NCBI RefSeq assembly: GCF_021290985.1
Contig: NZ_JAJOYU010000006.1
Span: 99,867-163,866, forward strand
Source: Rheinheimera soli
Lineage (GTDB): Bacteria > Pseudomonadota > Gammaproteobacteria > Enterobacterales > Alteromonadaceae
DNA: 64,000 nucleotides
Direction of reading: 5' to 3'
This document shows positions 26,251-34,431 of the stretch, in pieces. The first letter of the stretch is position 1, and each line of letters starts with the position of its first letter. Both the position numbers and the translations under genes were made by a program. Below the pieces are notes generated by a model. It searched no databases. It worked only from the letters and a program-made list of their open reading frames with translations, and was not told the DNA's origin.

Positions 26251-26985
26251 TTAACCCCAGGCATTAAACAACTGTTTTAGCTGTTGCACCTGACGGCGGC
26301 TGACTTCCACAGCTGAGCCATCATGCAGTACCACAATCATAGTGCCTGCAGCCAGGCCGGGTTCAATTTGCCTGATGGCATCAATACGCACTAGGTCGGA
26401 GCGACTGACTTTAAAAAACTGCTGAGGGTTTAAGCGCACCTCTACTTTGGATAAGGAGCTGTGCAAAAAGCTTTTACCATCGTCGCAGTACACAGCTGTG
26501 TGGTTGCCAATACTTTCAAAACGCTGAATTTCATTCAGTCGTTTGATCCGGCTTATGTCACCAAACTTCAGCAAAATGCCATGCTGTTCAGGCAAATAAC
26601 TGTGCTGTTGACCTGAGGCCCGCTGTTGCTCCAGCTTTTGAATAGTGCGTTCCAGCCGCTCTGGTGCAACAGGTTTTAATAAATAATCCAGCGCATTGAG
26701 TTCAAAGGCGTCCAGCGCGTATTGATCAAAGGCAGTGCAAAATACAAAGTGGCAGTGTTTTTGTGATGATTGGTTTTGTATTTGAGGGGCCAGCTGTAGT
26801 CCTGATAAACCCGGCATCTGAATATCTAAAAACACCAAATCAAAAGCCTGTTGTTGCATCAACTCCAAAGCCTGTTCCGCTGTACAGGCTTCAGCTTCAA
26901 TACTGATCTGTGGGTAAGGAGCCAGTAAACGCTTGAGTTCGGCTCTGGCTAAACGTTCATCATCCACCACTAAGGTTTTAAACAT
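26251..26985 (-). CDS. LytTR-family response regulator
   Basis: 244 residues from the ATG at 26983-26985, chosen because GGAG lies seven bases upstream and because it overlaps the stop of the kinase gene by eight bases. The receiver (about 1-120) has LVVDDERLARAE, the phospho-Asp in LVFLDIQMPG, and LLKPV. The C-terminal LytTR DNA-binding domain has RFESIGNHTAVYCDDGKSF, FFKVSRSDLVRIDAI and AVEVSRRQVQQLKQLF. It is the partner of the histidine kinase just upstream. Such systems often control cell-surface or carbon-response genes; the targets here are unknown. Confidence 0.92.
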   Translation of the reverse strand: MFKTLVVDDERLARAELKRLLAPYPQISIEAEACTAEQALELMQQQAFDLVFLDIQMPGLSGLQLAPQIQNQSSQKHCHFVFCTAFDQYALDAFELNALDYLLKPVAPERLERTIQKLEQQRASGQQHSYLPEQHGILLKFGDISRIKRLNEIQRFESIGNHTAVYCDDGKSFLHSSLSKVEVRLNPQQFFKVSRSDLVRIDAIRQIEPGLAAGTMIVVLHDGSAVEVSRRQVQQLKQLFNAWG

Positions 26986-28087
26986 AAGGCAGCTCCATCC
27001 GCACTTCAAATTGCTGATCTGTTTTAGTCTGCTGCCAGCGAATGCTATCTCCCAGCTGCAGCACAAGACGTTGTTGTAAATTGTTCAGCGAGCTGCCAGT
27101 GCCCTTGAAAGGGCTGACCGCTTTGTAGCTATTGCTGATTGACAGCACCCAGACAGAGCGGCCTGTTTTTTCTGCTTTCACCTTCAGCCAGCCAGGTTCG
27201 GCATTAGGGCTAATACCATGCTTAATGGCATTTTCAATCAATGTTAATACCGTCAGCCCCGGCAGTTTTTGTGTCAGACAGTCTTCAGCCAATTCAATAC
27301 AAGTCTCCAGCCGTTGCTCCAGCCTTACCTGTTCTATTTGCAAATAAAATTCTGCGGTTTGCCATTCTTCTGCCAAAGTGGCAACAGGCCGCATTTGAGT
27401 TTGTAAATGAATACGCAGCAGTTCAGATAAATGCGTGACTGTTTGTGCGGCCTGATGCTGATTTTCAAAAATTAAGGCTCGTACTGAATTTAATGCATTA
27501 AATAAAAAGTGGGGACTGAGCTGGTAGGTCAGTTGTTGAATTTGAGCTTGTTGCATCTGTTGTTGCAATTGCTTTTTTTGCTGTAGACCATGCCAGAATA
27601 AATAAATCAGGCTCCAGCCCAGTAAAATAATAAAGGTATTAAAACCACCCAGTAGCCACTGATTAAACTGAGAGAACTCCATCAAAAGCTGTTGGTTCTG
27701 ATGGTTAAAACTGACCGTATCAATTTGAGTGGTTTTCAACAGTTCCAGTTTAGCCGTCAGCATTGAAAGGGCCGAACAAAACAACGACAAAGCTGTTATA
27801 TACAAAAAGCTCCATAGAGCAGGGAGTAGTTTCTGTGAAACACTTAGTAAATAGAATTTCAGCACTGGTCTTAACAGCAAATGAGTGACAAGTACTAAGT
27901 TGGCGCAGTCAACTAAGCCACGGATCACAAAGCGTGAAACTAAACTGGTTTCTACTAATTTCAGAAAAGGTTGCATCATCAGCAGGTAGCTGGCAAAAAA
28001 CACTGAGATAAAAATCAGCTGGCCAAGCAGATAGGATCTGCTAATACGGCTTGATAACTCAACAGCACGACTTAAAAAATCAGACAA
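26978..28087 (-). CDS. LytS/YehU-type sensor histidine kinase
   Basis: 369 residues from a TTG at 28085-28087 (GGAAG upstream). The same frame stays open to 28312, but the extra 75 codons look non-coding and overlap a better short ORF. About four transmembrane helices occupy the N-terminal 200 residues (GQLIFISVFFASYLLMM, LVLVTHLLLRPVLKFYLL, FLYITALSLFCSALSML, GGFNTFIILLGWSLIYLFW). The kinase core has the phospho-His in QLSPHFLFNALNSVRAL and the ATP-binding N box LTLIENAIKHGIS. It overlaps the LytTR regulator gene, so they form one operon and one signalling pair. Confidence 0.88.
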   Translation of the reverse strand: MSDFLSRAVELSSRISRSYLLGQLIFISVFFASYLLMMQPFLKLVETSLVSRFVIRGLVDCANLVLVTHLLLRPVLKFYLLSVSQKLLPALWSFLYITALSLFCSALSMLTAKLELLKTTQIDTVSFNHQNQQLLMEFSQFNQWLLGGFNTFIILLGWSLIYLFWHGLQQKKQLQQQMQQAQIQQLTYQLSPHFLFNALNSVRALIFENQHQAAQTVTHLSELLRIHLQTQMRPVATLAEEWQTAEFYLQIEQVRLEQRLETCIELAEDCLTQKLPGLTVLTLIENAIKHGISPNAEPGWLKVKAEKTGRSVWVLSISNSYKAVSPFKGTGSSLNNLQQRLVLQLGDSIRWQQTKTDQQFEVRMELPYV

Positions 28088-28486
28088 GATAAGACTTCCA
28101 AAATCAAATAAACGCAGATGTTTTACCGCAGCAAGGGGAAAACAACAAGGGTTCAAGGCAGCATGATAAGTAAAGTGCCCAAAGCCGGAGCTGTTTTTAA
28201 CATCAGATAGGGCCCCATAGCCAGAATACAACTCAGGCTGATAAAACTCAGGACAAAAGCTGTGCATCTTTGTTTTATATTTTCCATCATGCCGGCACCA
28301 TCTATTAGTCACAATACAGAGTGTGCTGCAGCATAGAGTCTTTGTTTTATAAAAAGTGACCAGCGGTGAGTCAAAGGGATAGAAGGTTATTCAGGCAGTT
28401 GAGTCAGGCTGCTACAAGCTGGTCTTGTGTTTTAATCGCTTTATTGCTTTGATAGCAGGTACTAATCAAGGAAGGGTCATAGTTGG
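28088..28486. other. 399-base intergenic region between kinase and DUF2238 gene
   Basis: This region lies between the minus-strand kinase start and the plus-strand DUF2238 start. It holds a candidate 45-codon membrane-peptide gene on the minus strand (28153-28290). The remainder, 28291-28486, shows no clear gene and should contain divergent promoters, although no convincing -35/-10 pair could be assigned. Confidence 0.45.
28153..28290 (-). CDS. Candidate 45-residue membrane peptide
   Basis: The ORF begins ATG ATG GAA at 28290 and reads MMENIKQRCTAFVLSFISLS, then CILAMGPYLMLKTAP and ALGTLLIMLP before TGA. It has a charged N-terminus followed by one strong hydrophobic helix, as in small membrane proteins. 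It lies 65 bases upstream of the kinase start on the same strand. The ribosome site is weak (GGTG). It uses a different frame from the unlikely N-terminal extension of the kinase. No homologue is recalled. Confidence 0.4.
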   Translation of the reverse strand: MMENIKQRCTAFVLSFISLSCILAMGPYLMLKTAPALGTLLIMLP

Positions 28487-29107
28487 ATGAAACAGAGTGT
28501 GTGGTTAGCAGTATTTTTTGTCGTACTGATTTGGTCTGGCATAGAACCAAAAGACCAGTTCACCTGGTTTCTGGAGGTTTTACCTGCCTTGATTGGCCTG
28601 ATTGTGCTGACGGTCACTAAAAGCCGCTTTCCATTAACCCCTTTGCTTTATGGCTTAATTTTGCTGCATTCAGTGATTTTGATGGTCGGTGGTCATTACA
28701 CTTATGCCGAAGTCCCCTTATTTGACTGGATCCGTGACTGGACGGGCGGTGAGCGGAACAATTACGATAAAGTCGGGCATTTGGCTCAGGGCTTTATTCC
28801 TGTGATTATTTGCCGCGAAATTATTTTACGCAGGGGCTTAATTTTCGGTCAAAGCTGGCAATGTTTTTTCAGTATTTGTTTTTGTTTAGCCTTCAGTGCT
28901 TTTTACGAGCTGATCGAATGGTGGGTCGCCTTAGCTACAGGTGAAGATGCCGAAGCCTTTTTGGGCACTCAGGGTTATGTCTGGGATACTCAATCCGATA
29001 TGCTTTGGGCCTTAATAGGTGCTTTGCTTGGCTGGTTTATGCTGAAAAGTTTACATGATAAACAGCTACGGCAACTGCGTACAGGCGCGGACAAAGGTCA
29101 GAGTTAA
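28487..29107 (+). CDS. DUF2238 (YjdF-type) integral membrane protein
   Basis: 206 residues with about six transmembrane helices. The conserved family core is WIRDWTGGERNNYDKVGHLA with QGFIPVIICREIILRR, followed by FSAFYELIEWWVALATGEDA and FLGTQGYVWDTQSDMLWALI, all characteristic of DUF2238. The invariant charged residues inside or near helices (Asp, His, Glu-Trp-Trp) suggest an enzymatic or transport role, but none is known. The gene is monocistronic and divergent from the LytS/LytT operon. Confidence 0.85.
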   Translation: MKQSVWLAVFFVVLIWSGIEPKDQFTWFLEVLPALIGLIVLTVTKSRFPLTPLLYGLILLHSVILMVGGHYTYAEVPLFDWIRDWTGGERNNYDKVGHLAQGFIPVIICREIILRRGLIFGQSWQCFFSICFCLAFSAFYELIEWWVALATGEDAEAFLGTQGYVWDTQSDMLWALIGALLGWFMLKSLHDKQLRQLRTGADKGQS

Positions 29108-29117
29108 ACTCTGACCT
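29095..29117. terminator. Inverted repeat across the DUF2238 stop codon
   Basis: AGGTCAGAGTT and AACTCTGACCT form an 11-bp inverted repeat centred on the TAA stop. No T-run follows, so it may act as a transcript end protector between the two convergent genes and not as a true intrinsic terminator. Confidence 0.5.
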
Positions 29118-29140
29118 GCTTGTGTGGATGCCTGTATGGA

Positions 29141-29905
29141 TTAGTCTTTATTTAAACTGACAGGGCCATTGATCTGATCAATCTTCAGCTCACCTGAACC
29201 ATCCTCGAGTAAAGTAAAACCACCTGCTTGTTGCACCCGGATATCTCCTGAACCATCACTGATAGTCACCATGCCTTTGACTTGCTGAATATCTATATCG
29301 CCAGAACCATCCTCCACCAGTACAGTGCCTGCAACCTGCTGAATAAACAAATCACCTGAGCCATCTTCGACAGTCAGATTGCCGCTGAGCTGAGTCAGGC
29401 TGACATTGCCTGAGCCATCTTCCAGTACCAGATGACGGCCACCTTGCACTGTTAAATTGCCCGAGCCATCTTCAATCACCAGATCAGCGCTTAAGCCTTC
29501 AATACTGATATCACCTGAACCGTCTTCCAGCGCCAAAGCAAGTTCAGCTGGCATGGTCACTACCAGATCAGCATAAGCAGAAGAACCAGTGCAAATACCG
29601 ATGCAAGAGCTGCCGACAGCCTTCAGTACAGCAGCAGAGCCTTGTTTTTCCAGTGATAAAGTAAAAGGTCTGTCTTCGCTGGAATAAATATCGGCTGTCA
29701 CTACAATCTGACTGGCCCCTTTGACTCCGACAATTTTCAAGCCGCCTGCTTCAGTTTCAGCTTTTAACTCGCTCAAACCTGCAGCGCTTAACTGCAACTG
29801 GCGTTGTTCGTGTTGCAGATTTTCTGTTGCAGAACTATGGCCTACGTGGATCACACAGGCACTGAGCAATAAGGTGGGAATACAGACAGCAATCAGTTTT
29901 TTCAT
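29141..29905 (-). CDS. Lipoprotein with seven tandem EDGSG repeats
   Basis: 254 residues. The signal peptide ends in lipobox LLSAC (Cys17). A first region (about 40-115) has LSELKAETEAGGLKIVGVKG and a Cys pair in SSCIGICTGSS, like DUF4097-type adhesin-fold proteins. From about 123 to 251 there are seven repeats of 17-18 residues with the core [E/S]DGSG[D/N/E] followed by a short beta strand (for example VEDGSGDIDIQQVKG). Such spacing predicts a right-handed beta-solenoid with the acidic DGSG turns stacked on one edge. The acidic ladder could bind calcium; this is inference. Function unknown. Confidence 0.82.
   Translation of the reverse strand: MKKLIAVCIPTLLLSACVIHVGHSSATENLQHEQRQLQLSAAGLSELKAETEAGGLKIVGVKGASQIVVTADIYSSEDRPFTLSLEKQGSAAVLKAVGSSCIGICTGSSAYADLVVTMPAELALALEDGSGDISIEGLSADLVIEDGSGNLTVQGGRHLVLEDGSGNVSLTQLSGNLTVEDGSGDLFIQQVAGTVLVEDGSGDIDIQQVKGMVTISDGSGDIRVQQAGGFTLLEDGSGELKIDQINGPVSLNKD
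29153..29539 (-). repeat. In-frame tandem repeat of about 54 bases, seven copies
   Basis: The coding repeats of the EDGSG lipoprotein. Each unit is 51-54 bases and keeps the sense-strand GA(A/G)GATGGCTC(G/A/T)GG-like core coding EDGSG, while the strand-forming parts have diverged. The varied codons show the repeat is old and selected at protein level. Confidence 0.8.
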
Positions 29906-30040
29906 AACAGGTCCTTAAAACAACTCCTTGAAAGTGTTGTTAGTCTGCCTGTTGTGCTAAGCAATTGCAAAGGAAGGGTAGGTATTAAAGGTATTAAAAA
30001 ACAAAGACTTATAAATTGTTACTCTTTAGCTTTAAATGTT

Positions 30041-30715
30041 TCAGGATGCCTGGCTGGCTTGCTGATAGCGGGACCAGAGTAACTGAACCCGCTCTACATA
30101 GGTTTGAGTTTCAGCATAAGGTGGAATTCCCTGATGTTTATCCACAGCACCTGGCCCTGCGTTGTAGGCTGCGGTGGCCAGTTTGATATTGCCTTTATAG
30201 CGTTTCAGTAAAAAAGCCAGATAAGAAGCCCCACCCTGAATATTCTGTTGTTGATGCCAGACATTTTTCACTCCCACTTCAGTGGCGGTAGCGGGCATTA
30301 ACTGCATTAAACCTGCGGCGCCACTTTTGGATAAAGCTTTGGGATTAAAAGCAGATTCGGCATGAATGATGGCTCGTAACAGGGCTGGGTCTAACTGATG
30401 ATGTAAAGCCGCTGCAGCTATTTCCTGCTGATACTTCTGTAGAAACAGCGGTGTATTGTGCCAGTCTACTGTGCTTTGCACCTTGCAGGCGAAACAATCA
30501 AACCTTACCAGTCGATAAGGCTGGTTTTTGGGGGCCCTGTCGGAAAAGGCCGTGACGCCATTGGCTTGCTGGTAACGGTACACAGGCGGATTGTCTGCAA
30601 TTGCAGTAGGAACCAGCAATAAAAAAACACCGCCAGCCAGGGCTTTAGCTGCTTGAAGTTTCAATTTATGCCCCCACTTTAATGCTAACCCATTGAGCAT
30701 AGTCATTGTTTGCAC
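30041..30715 (-). CDS. Lytic transglycosylase, SLT family
   Basis: 224 residues. A signal or anchor segment (AKALAGGVFLLLVPTAIA) is followed by a short DUF4124-like strand pair (PVYRYQQANGVTAFSDRAP) and the Slt catalytic domain: AIIHAESAFNPKALSKSGAA with the catalytic Glu in HAESAFNP, then GLMQLMPATA, NIQGGASYLAFLLKRYKGN and LATAAYNAGPGAVDKHQGIP. It cleaves peptidoglycan between N-acetylmuramic acid and N-acetylglucosamine, forming anhydro ends. It is one of the small MltC/Slt-like periplasmic enzymes; no secretion-system genes flank it. Confidence 0.9.
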   Translation of the reverse strand: MQTMTMLNGLALKWGHKLKLQAAKALAGGVFLLLVPTAIADNPPVYRYQQANGVTAFSDRAPKNQPYRLVRFDCFACKVQSTVDWHNTPLFLQKYQQEIAAAALHHQLDPALLRAIIHAESAFNPKALSKSGAAGLMQLMPATATEVGVKNVWHQQQNIQGGASYLAFLLKRYKGNIKLATAAYNAGPGAVDKHQGIPPYAETQTYVERVQLLWSRYQQASQAS

Positions 30716-30960
30716 TTTTTGTGGTGTGAACGGACAAAGAATGACAGCGCTACAGATGCAGTAAGCACAGGGCTTTTATGCTGTTGTCATAGTGGCACTG
30801 TAGAATAAAGTGGAAAAACAGATAAGAAGCTGAGTTTTTCAATCACTAAAACAGATTAACTTTATAGATTTAATTCGTTATCTCAAATCGGTCGGAGCAG
30901 CTATTCTCTGTCCCATCGAAGCGAGTTCATTTTAGTAATCAACCAACATGGAGTAAGACA

Positions 30961-31527
30961 ATGTCTTCAATTATCAACAGCACCATCAAGCCATTTAAAG
31001 CGACTGCCTTCCATCACGGTAAATTTGTTCCAGTGACTGAACAGGATCTGGCAGGCAAATGGTCAGTAGTAGTATTTTACCCAGCTGACTTCACTTTCGT
31101 TTGCCCAACTGAATTAGGCGATCTGGCTGATTTCTACCCTAAGTTCCAGGAAATCGGTGTTGAAGTTTACTCAGTATCTACTGACACGCATTTCACTCAC
31201 AAAGCGTGGCACGATGCTTCTGAAACTATCAAGAAAATCAACTACCCAATGATCGGCGACCCTACTGGTACTATCACTCGTAACTTCGGTGTGATGATCG
31301 AGGAAGAAGGTTTAGCTTTACGTGGTACTTTCGTAATCAACCCACAAGGCGAAATCAAAGTTGCTGAAATTCACGACTTAGGTATCGGCCGTAGCGCTGC
31401 AGAACTGTTCCGTAAAGTTCAGGCTGCACAATACGTTGCAAACCACGACGGTGAAGTATGTCCAGCTAAATGGACTCCAGGTGAAGCGACTTTAGCTCCA
31501 TCTTTAGACCTGGTTGGTAAAATCTAA
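30961..31527 (+). CDS. ahpC: Alkyl hydroperoxide reductase subunit C (peroxiredoxin)
   Basis: 188 residues, the full AhpC length. The peroxidatic Cys is in the motif [20 protein letters not shown] and the resolving Cys in [13 protein letters not shown] near the C-terminus, as in typical 2-Cys peroxiredoxins. It reduces hydrogen peroxide and organic hydroperoxides in the cytoplasm and is re-reduced by AhpF, encoded next. The ATG follows GGAG. The codon choice is more uniform than in neighbouring genes, as expected of a highly expressed protein. OxyR control is likely from family knowledge, but no good OxyR site could be read upstream. Confidence 0.96.
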   Translation: MSSIINSTIKPFKATAFHHGKFVPVTEQDLAGKWSVVVFYPADFTFVCPTELGDLADFYPKFQEIGVEVYSVSTDTHFTHKAWHDASETIKKINYPMIGDPTGTITRNFGVMIEEEGLALRGTFVINPQGEIKVAEIHDLGIGRSAAELFRKVQAAQYVANHDGEVCPAKWTPGEATLAPSLDLVGKI

Positions 31528-31542
31528 GTCTGATTAGACTAC

Positions 31543-31608
31543 AGGGGCTGAGTTCTCAGCCCCTATTCCAAATAAATTTGTGAGTTTTGCTCACCAGTAT
31601 TTACTGGT
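31543..31608 (+). promoter_or_regulatory. Two hairpins in the ahpC-ahpF spacer
   Basis: AGGGGCTGAG pairs with CTCAGCCCCT (31543-31564), and ACCAGTA pairs with TACTGGT (31593-31608). Neither is followed by a T-run. They lie 16 and 66 bases after the ahpC stop and could stabilise the ahpC message and lower ahpF expression relative to ahpC. Confidence 0.55.
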
Positions 31609-31688
31609 ACGGCGAAGCTTTGTCCAAAAGGGCAGTGGCAATCCACCTGAAGGTGGCAGTGACTGTGGCTATAAGAAAGGGGCCAAAT

Positions 31689-33233
31689 ATGTTAGATACT
31701 AACCTAAAGAACCAATTAAAAACCTATTTGCAAAACCTGAAAAGCCCGGTGGAGCTGGTAGTTGCGTTAGACGGCAGCGATAAAGCAGCCGAGTTAAAAA
31801 GTCTGGCCGAAGATATCGCCAGTTTAAGTTCGCTGATCCATTTAAAAGATGAGACAGACCCGGCAGTATTAAAGCCATCTATGCTGGTGCGCTCTACTGC
31901 GAAGAACACTCAAATTCGTTTTGCTGGTGTGCCTATGGGCCACGAGTTCACTTCATTGGTGCTGGCTTTATTGCATTCAGGTGGCCACACCATTAAAGAA
32001 GAAGCTGCTGTACTGGAGCAAATTGCTGCCCTGCAGGGTGAATTTAATTTTGAAGTTTTTGTGTCTTTAAGCTGTCAGACCTGTCCTGAAGTAGTGCAGG
32101 CGCTGAATTTAATGGCAGCAGTGAATCCAAATATTAAAACCACCATGATTGACGGTGCTGTGTTCCCTGATGAAGTCAGCAAACGCAATATCATGGCTGT
32201 ACCAACAGTGTATTTAAATGGCCAGCAGTTCTCTCAGGGCGCTATTACCCTGACCAACATTCTGAACAAAGTCGACAGCGGTGCTGCGGCTCGTCAGGCT
32301 GAAGCGCTGAAAACTAAAGACAACTTCGACATGCTGATTGTGGGTGGTGGTCCTGCTGGTTCTGCAGCTGCTATTTATGCAGCCCGTAAAGGCTTAAACA
32401 CTGGTATTGTTGCCGAGCGTTTTGGCGGCCAGGTGGCAGACACAGTAGGTATTGAGAACTTTATTTCTGTCAAAGAAACTGAAGGTCCAAAATTGGTCGC
32501 TAACTTAGAGTCTCACGTTCGTCATTACGAAGTGGACATTATGAACAGTCAAAAAGCTGTGAAGCTTGGCAAAAGCGACTTGTTTGAAATCACGCTTGAA
32601 AACGGCGCTGTGCTGAAAAGTAAAAGCATAGTTCTATCTCCTGGCGCACGTTGGAGAGAGATGAACGTGCCTGGTGAAAAAGAATACCGTGGTAAAGGCG
32701 TGGCCTATTGCCCGCACTGCGATGGTCCTTTATTTAAAGGCAAAAAAGTTGCAGTCATAGGTGGTGGTAACTCAGGTATTGAAGCTGCTATCGACTTAGC
32801 TGGTATTGTTCAGCATGTGACAGTGCTGGAATTTGACAGCACATTGCGTGCAGACGCAGTGCTGATCAAAAAAGCGCAGTCTATGGGCAACATCACTATT
32901 ATCACCCAGGCACAAACTACAGAAGTGCTGGGTGATGGTCAGCGCGTTGTTGGCTTGCAGTATACAGACCGTACCAATGGCGAAAGCAAAACTGTGGAAC
33001 TGGCCGGTATCTTTGTACAAATTGGTTTAGTGCCAAATACCGAGTGGTTGCGTGGTGCTGTGGAATTAACGCCGCGTGGCGAAATTATTGTCGATAGCCA
33101 CGGCCAGACGTCATTAAAAGGCGTGTTTGCTGCAGGTGACGCGACTAACACACCGTTCAAGCAAATTATTATTGCGATGGGCAGTGGTGCAACAGCGGCT
33201 TTAGGTGCTTTTGATTACCTGATCCGCAACTAA
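31689..33233 (+). CDS. ahpF: Alkyl hydroperoxide reductase subunit F
   Basis: 514 residues from the ATG at 31689 (AAGGGG ribosome site); the longer open frame from 31587 is leader. Two N-terminal thioredoxin folds include the CxxC in [13 protein letters not shown]. The thioredoxin-reductase part follows with FAD-binding [17 protein letters not shown], redox-active CPHC in [17 protein letters not shown]-binding [17 protein letters not shown] and the C-terminal FAD motif [15 protein letters not shown]. It uses NADH/NADPH to re-reduce AhpC. It forms an operon with ahpC, with a 161-base spacer that carries hairpins. Confidence 0.96.
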   Translation: MLDTNLKNQLKTYLQNLKSPVELVVALDGSDKAAELKSLAEDIASLSSLIHLKDETDPAVLKPSMLVRSTAKNTQIRFAGVPMGHEFTSLVLALLHSGGHTIKEEAAVLEQIAALQGEFNFEVFVSLSCQTCPEVVQALNLMAAVNPNIKTTMIDGAVFPDEVSKRNIMAVPTVYLNGQQFSQGAITLTNILNKVDSGAAARQAEALKTKDNFDMLIVGGGPAGSAAAIYAARKGLNTGIVAERFGGQVADTVGIENFISVKETEGPKLVANLESHVRHYEVDIMNSQKAVKLGKSDLFEITLENGAVLKSKSIVLSPGARWREMNVPGEKEYRGKGVAYCPHCDGPLFKGKKVAVIGGGNSGIEAAIDLAGIVQHVTVLEFDSTLRADAVLIKKAQSMGNITIITQAQTTEVLGDGQRVVGLQYTDRTNGESKTVELAGIFVQIGLVPNTEWLRGAVELTPRGEIIVDSHGQTSLKGVFAAGDATNTPFKQIIIAMGSGATAALGAFDYLIRN

Positions 33234-33248
33234 CAGCTCACTTTGCTT

Positions 33249-33280
33249 AAAGGCCGCCGGTAAACAGGTGGCCTTTTTTT
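33249..33280 (+). terminator. Intrinsic terminator of the ahpCF operon
   Basis: AAAGGCCGCC pairs with GGTGGCCTTT (one G-T pair) and is followed by a run of seven T, 16 bases after the ahpF stop. Confidence 0.85.
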
Positions 33281-33349
33281 ATGCTTGTAAAATAAAAGCG
33301 ATTTAGGTTAAATAGGGTGTTTTTAAAATAGCAACAACAGGACGTTGAG

Positions 33350-33961
33350 ATGTTACATCAGGGAAAGTTAAGGGACTGGGATCCTGCACTTGGTACTGGT
33401 TTTTTGCAACAGGACAAAGCAGGACCGGATATTCGCATCAGCAGTGCAGGCTTTCGCAAAAAGCCGGATCAGCTAAAAAATGGCGACCAGATTTTTTTTC
33501 AGATTGAAATAGACTCAGAGGGCAAAACCAAGGCTGTTTCTGCATACAAAGCAGGCCAGCATTTTGCTCCGGCTCCTGAACTAAAAAAGCCCGCGCTCTC
33601 CACTTTGCCATTCCAGCAGTTATTCTCCGTCGTACTGGTGTTATCTGTGCTGATATGGTTGGGTTATCAGTCGGTGCATTTATTCAGTGCTCAGACAGAA
33701 TTTCCTGTGCATACCGGGATGGATCAGGTAGAAACAGAAGAGTTACAGCATGCAACCGCCTTGTTAGATAGTCCGGTGTGGCCACCTATACAAAACCAAC
33801 ACGCCGAGCAGTTTCAATGTGAAGGTAAACAACATTGTTCAGAAATGTTGTCTTGTGATGAGGCTAAGTTTTATTTGAAAAATTGCCCTGATGTATTGAT
33901 TGATGGCGACAACAATGGCATTCCATGTGAGCGCCAGCACTGTGGTCACAGGCGCTTTTAG
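33350..33961 (+). CDS. Membrane protein fusing a cold-shock-like domain to an excalibur domain
   Basis: 203 residues. The N-terminus (about 1-70: MLHQGKLRDWDPALGTGFLQ, DIRISSAGFRKKPDQLKNGD, IFFQIEIDSEGKTKAVSAY) is a cold-shock-like nucleic-acid-binding barrel. One transmembrane helix follows (QQLFSVVLVLSVLIWLGYQSV), and the C-terminus is an excalibur calcium-binding domain with CSEMLSCDEAKFYLKNC and DGDNNGIPCERQHC. The topology would place the barrel in the cytoplasm and the calcium site in the periplasm. The type is found in environmental gammaproteobacteria. The biological role is unknown. The gene stands alone after the ahpCF terminator. Confidence 0.8.
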   Translation: MLHQGKLRDWDPALGTGFLQQDKAGPDIRISSAGFRKKPDQLKNGDQIFFQIEIDSEGKTKAVSAYKAGQHFAPAPELKKPALSTLPFQQLFSVVLVLSVLIWLGYQSVHLFSAQTEFPVHTGMDQVETEELQHATALLDSPVWPPIQNQHAEQFQCEGKQHCSEMLSCDEAKFYLKNCPDVLIDGDNNGIPCERQHCGHRRF

Positions 33962-34360
33962 TCAGCTCACAGCCTGGCGTTTTTCAAATAAGCTTTTGCT
34001 GTACCCCACAGCGAAATAAATCATCAGGCTATGGAACACCATCACTGCTGCATAAGTTAAAGCTGCATTGGTAAAGTGCTGTGCAGCAATAATACCTTGT
34101 GGGCTGCTGAAGGTGAGGACAGCCTGGATCAATGCATCACTTAAAATCAGAGCGTAAACCACCTTCTGACTTTGCTCTGTTGTTAAAAACGCATTTTGTT
34201 TTTTACAGTATTGATAGACCAGAAAAATAGTCAGGGCTGGCAATAACACAACATCCTGAATAAATCCAAGTTTAATGGCTGAAAAGTAATTGGCTAAAGC
34301 CAGAACCAGCAGCACCAGAATTTGAAAAGCAAAAAAACGGCTGATAATAAAGGACAACAT
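33962..34360 (-). CDS. ABZJ_00895-like four-helix membrane protein
   Basis: 132 residues from the ATG at 34358-34360 (AGGTG six bases upstream), with four transmembrane helices: FFAFQILVLLVLALANYF, DVVLLPALTIFLVYQY, VVYALILSDALIQAVL and ALTYAAVMVFHSLMIYFAVGY. The layout and the YFAVGYSK end resemble the ABZJ_00895 family of small membrane proteins, which has no known role. Its stop abuts the stop of the convergent excalibur gene without any gap. Confidence 0.65.
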   Translation of the reverse strand: MLSFIISRFFAFQILVLLVLALANYFSAIKLGFIQDVVLLPALTIFLVYQYCKKQNAFLTTEQSQKVVYALILSDALIQAVLTFSSPQGIIAAQHFTNAALTYAAVMVFHSLMIYFAVGYSKSLFEKRQAVS

Positions 34361-34431
34361 AAAAGGCACCTGCACAGAATAGATAAAACCAGCTTAAAGT
34401 ATTAGCTGATAAATGGCGCTTCGACTTAAGT

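Noticed and set aside
28088..28312. N-terminal extension of the LytS-like kinase to 28312
   Set aside because: The extra 75 residues show no membrane or domain pattern and overlap a better short frame; the TTG at 28087 has a ribosome site.
29153..29539. Regular repeats as a possible CRISPR array
   Set aside because: The repeats are 51-54 bases in frame, diverged at silent positions, and encode the EDGSG ladder; there are no spacers or cas genes.
30840..30960. OxyR site upstream of ahpC
   Set aside because: ATAG and CTAT-like tetramers are present but not with the OxyR spacing; no reliable site could be called.
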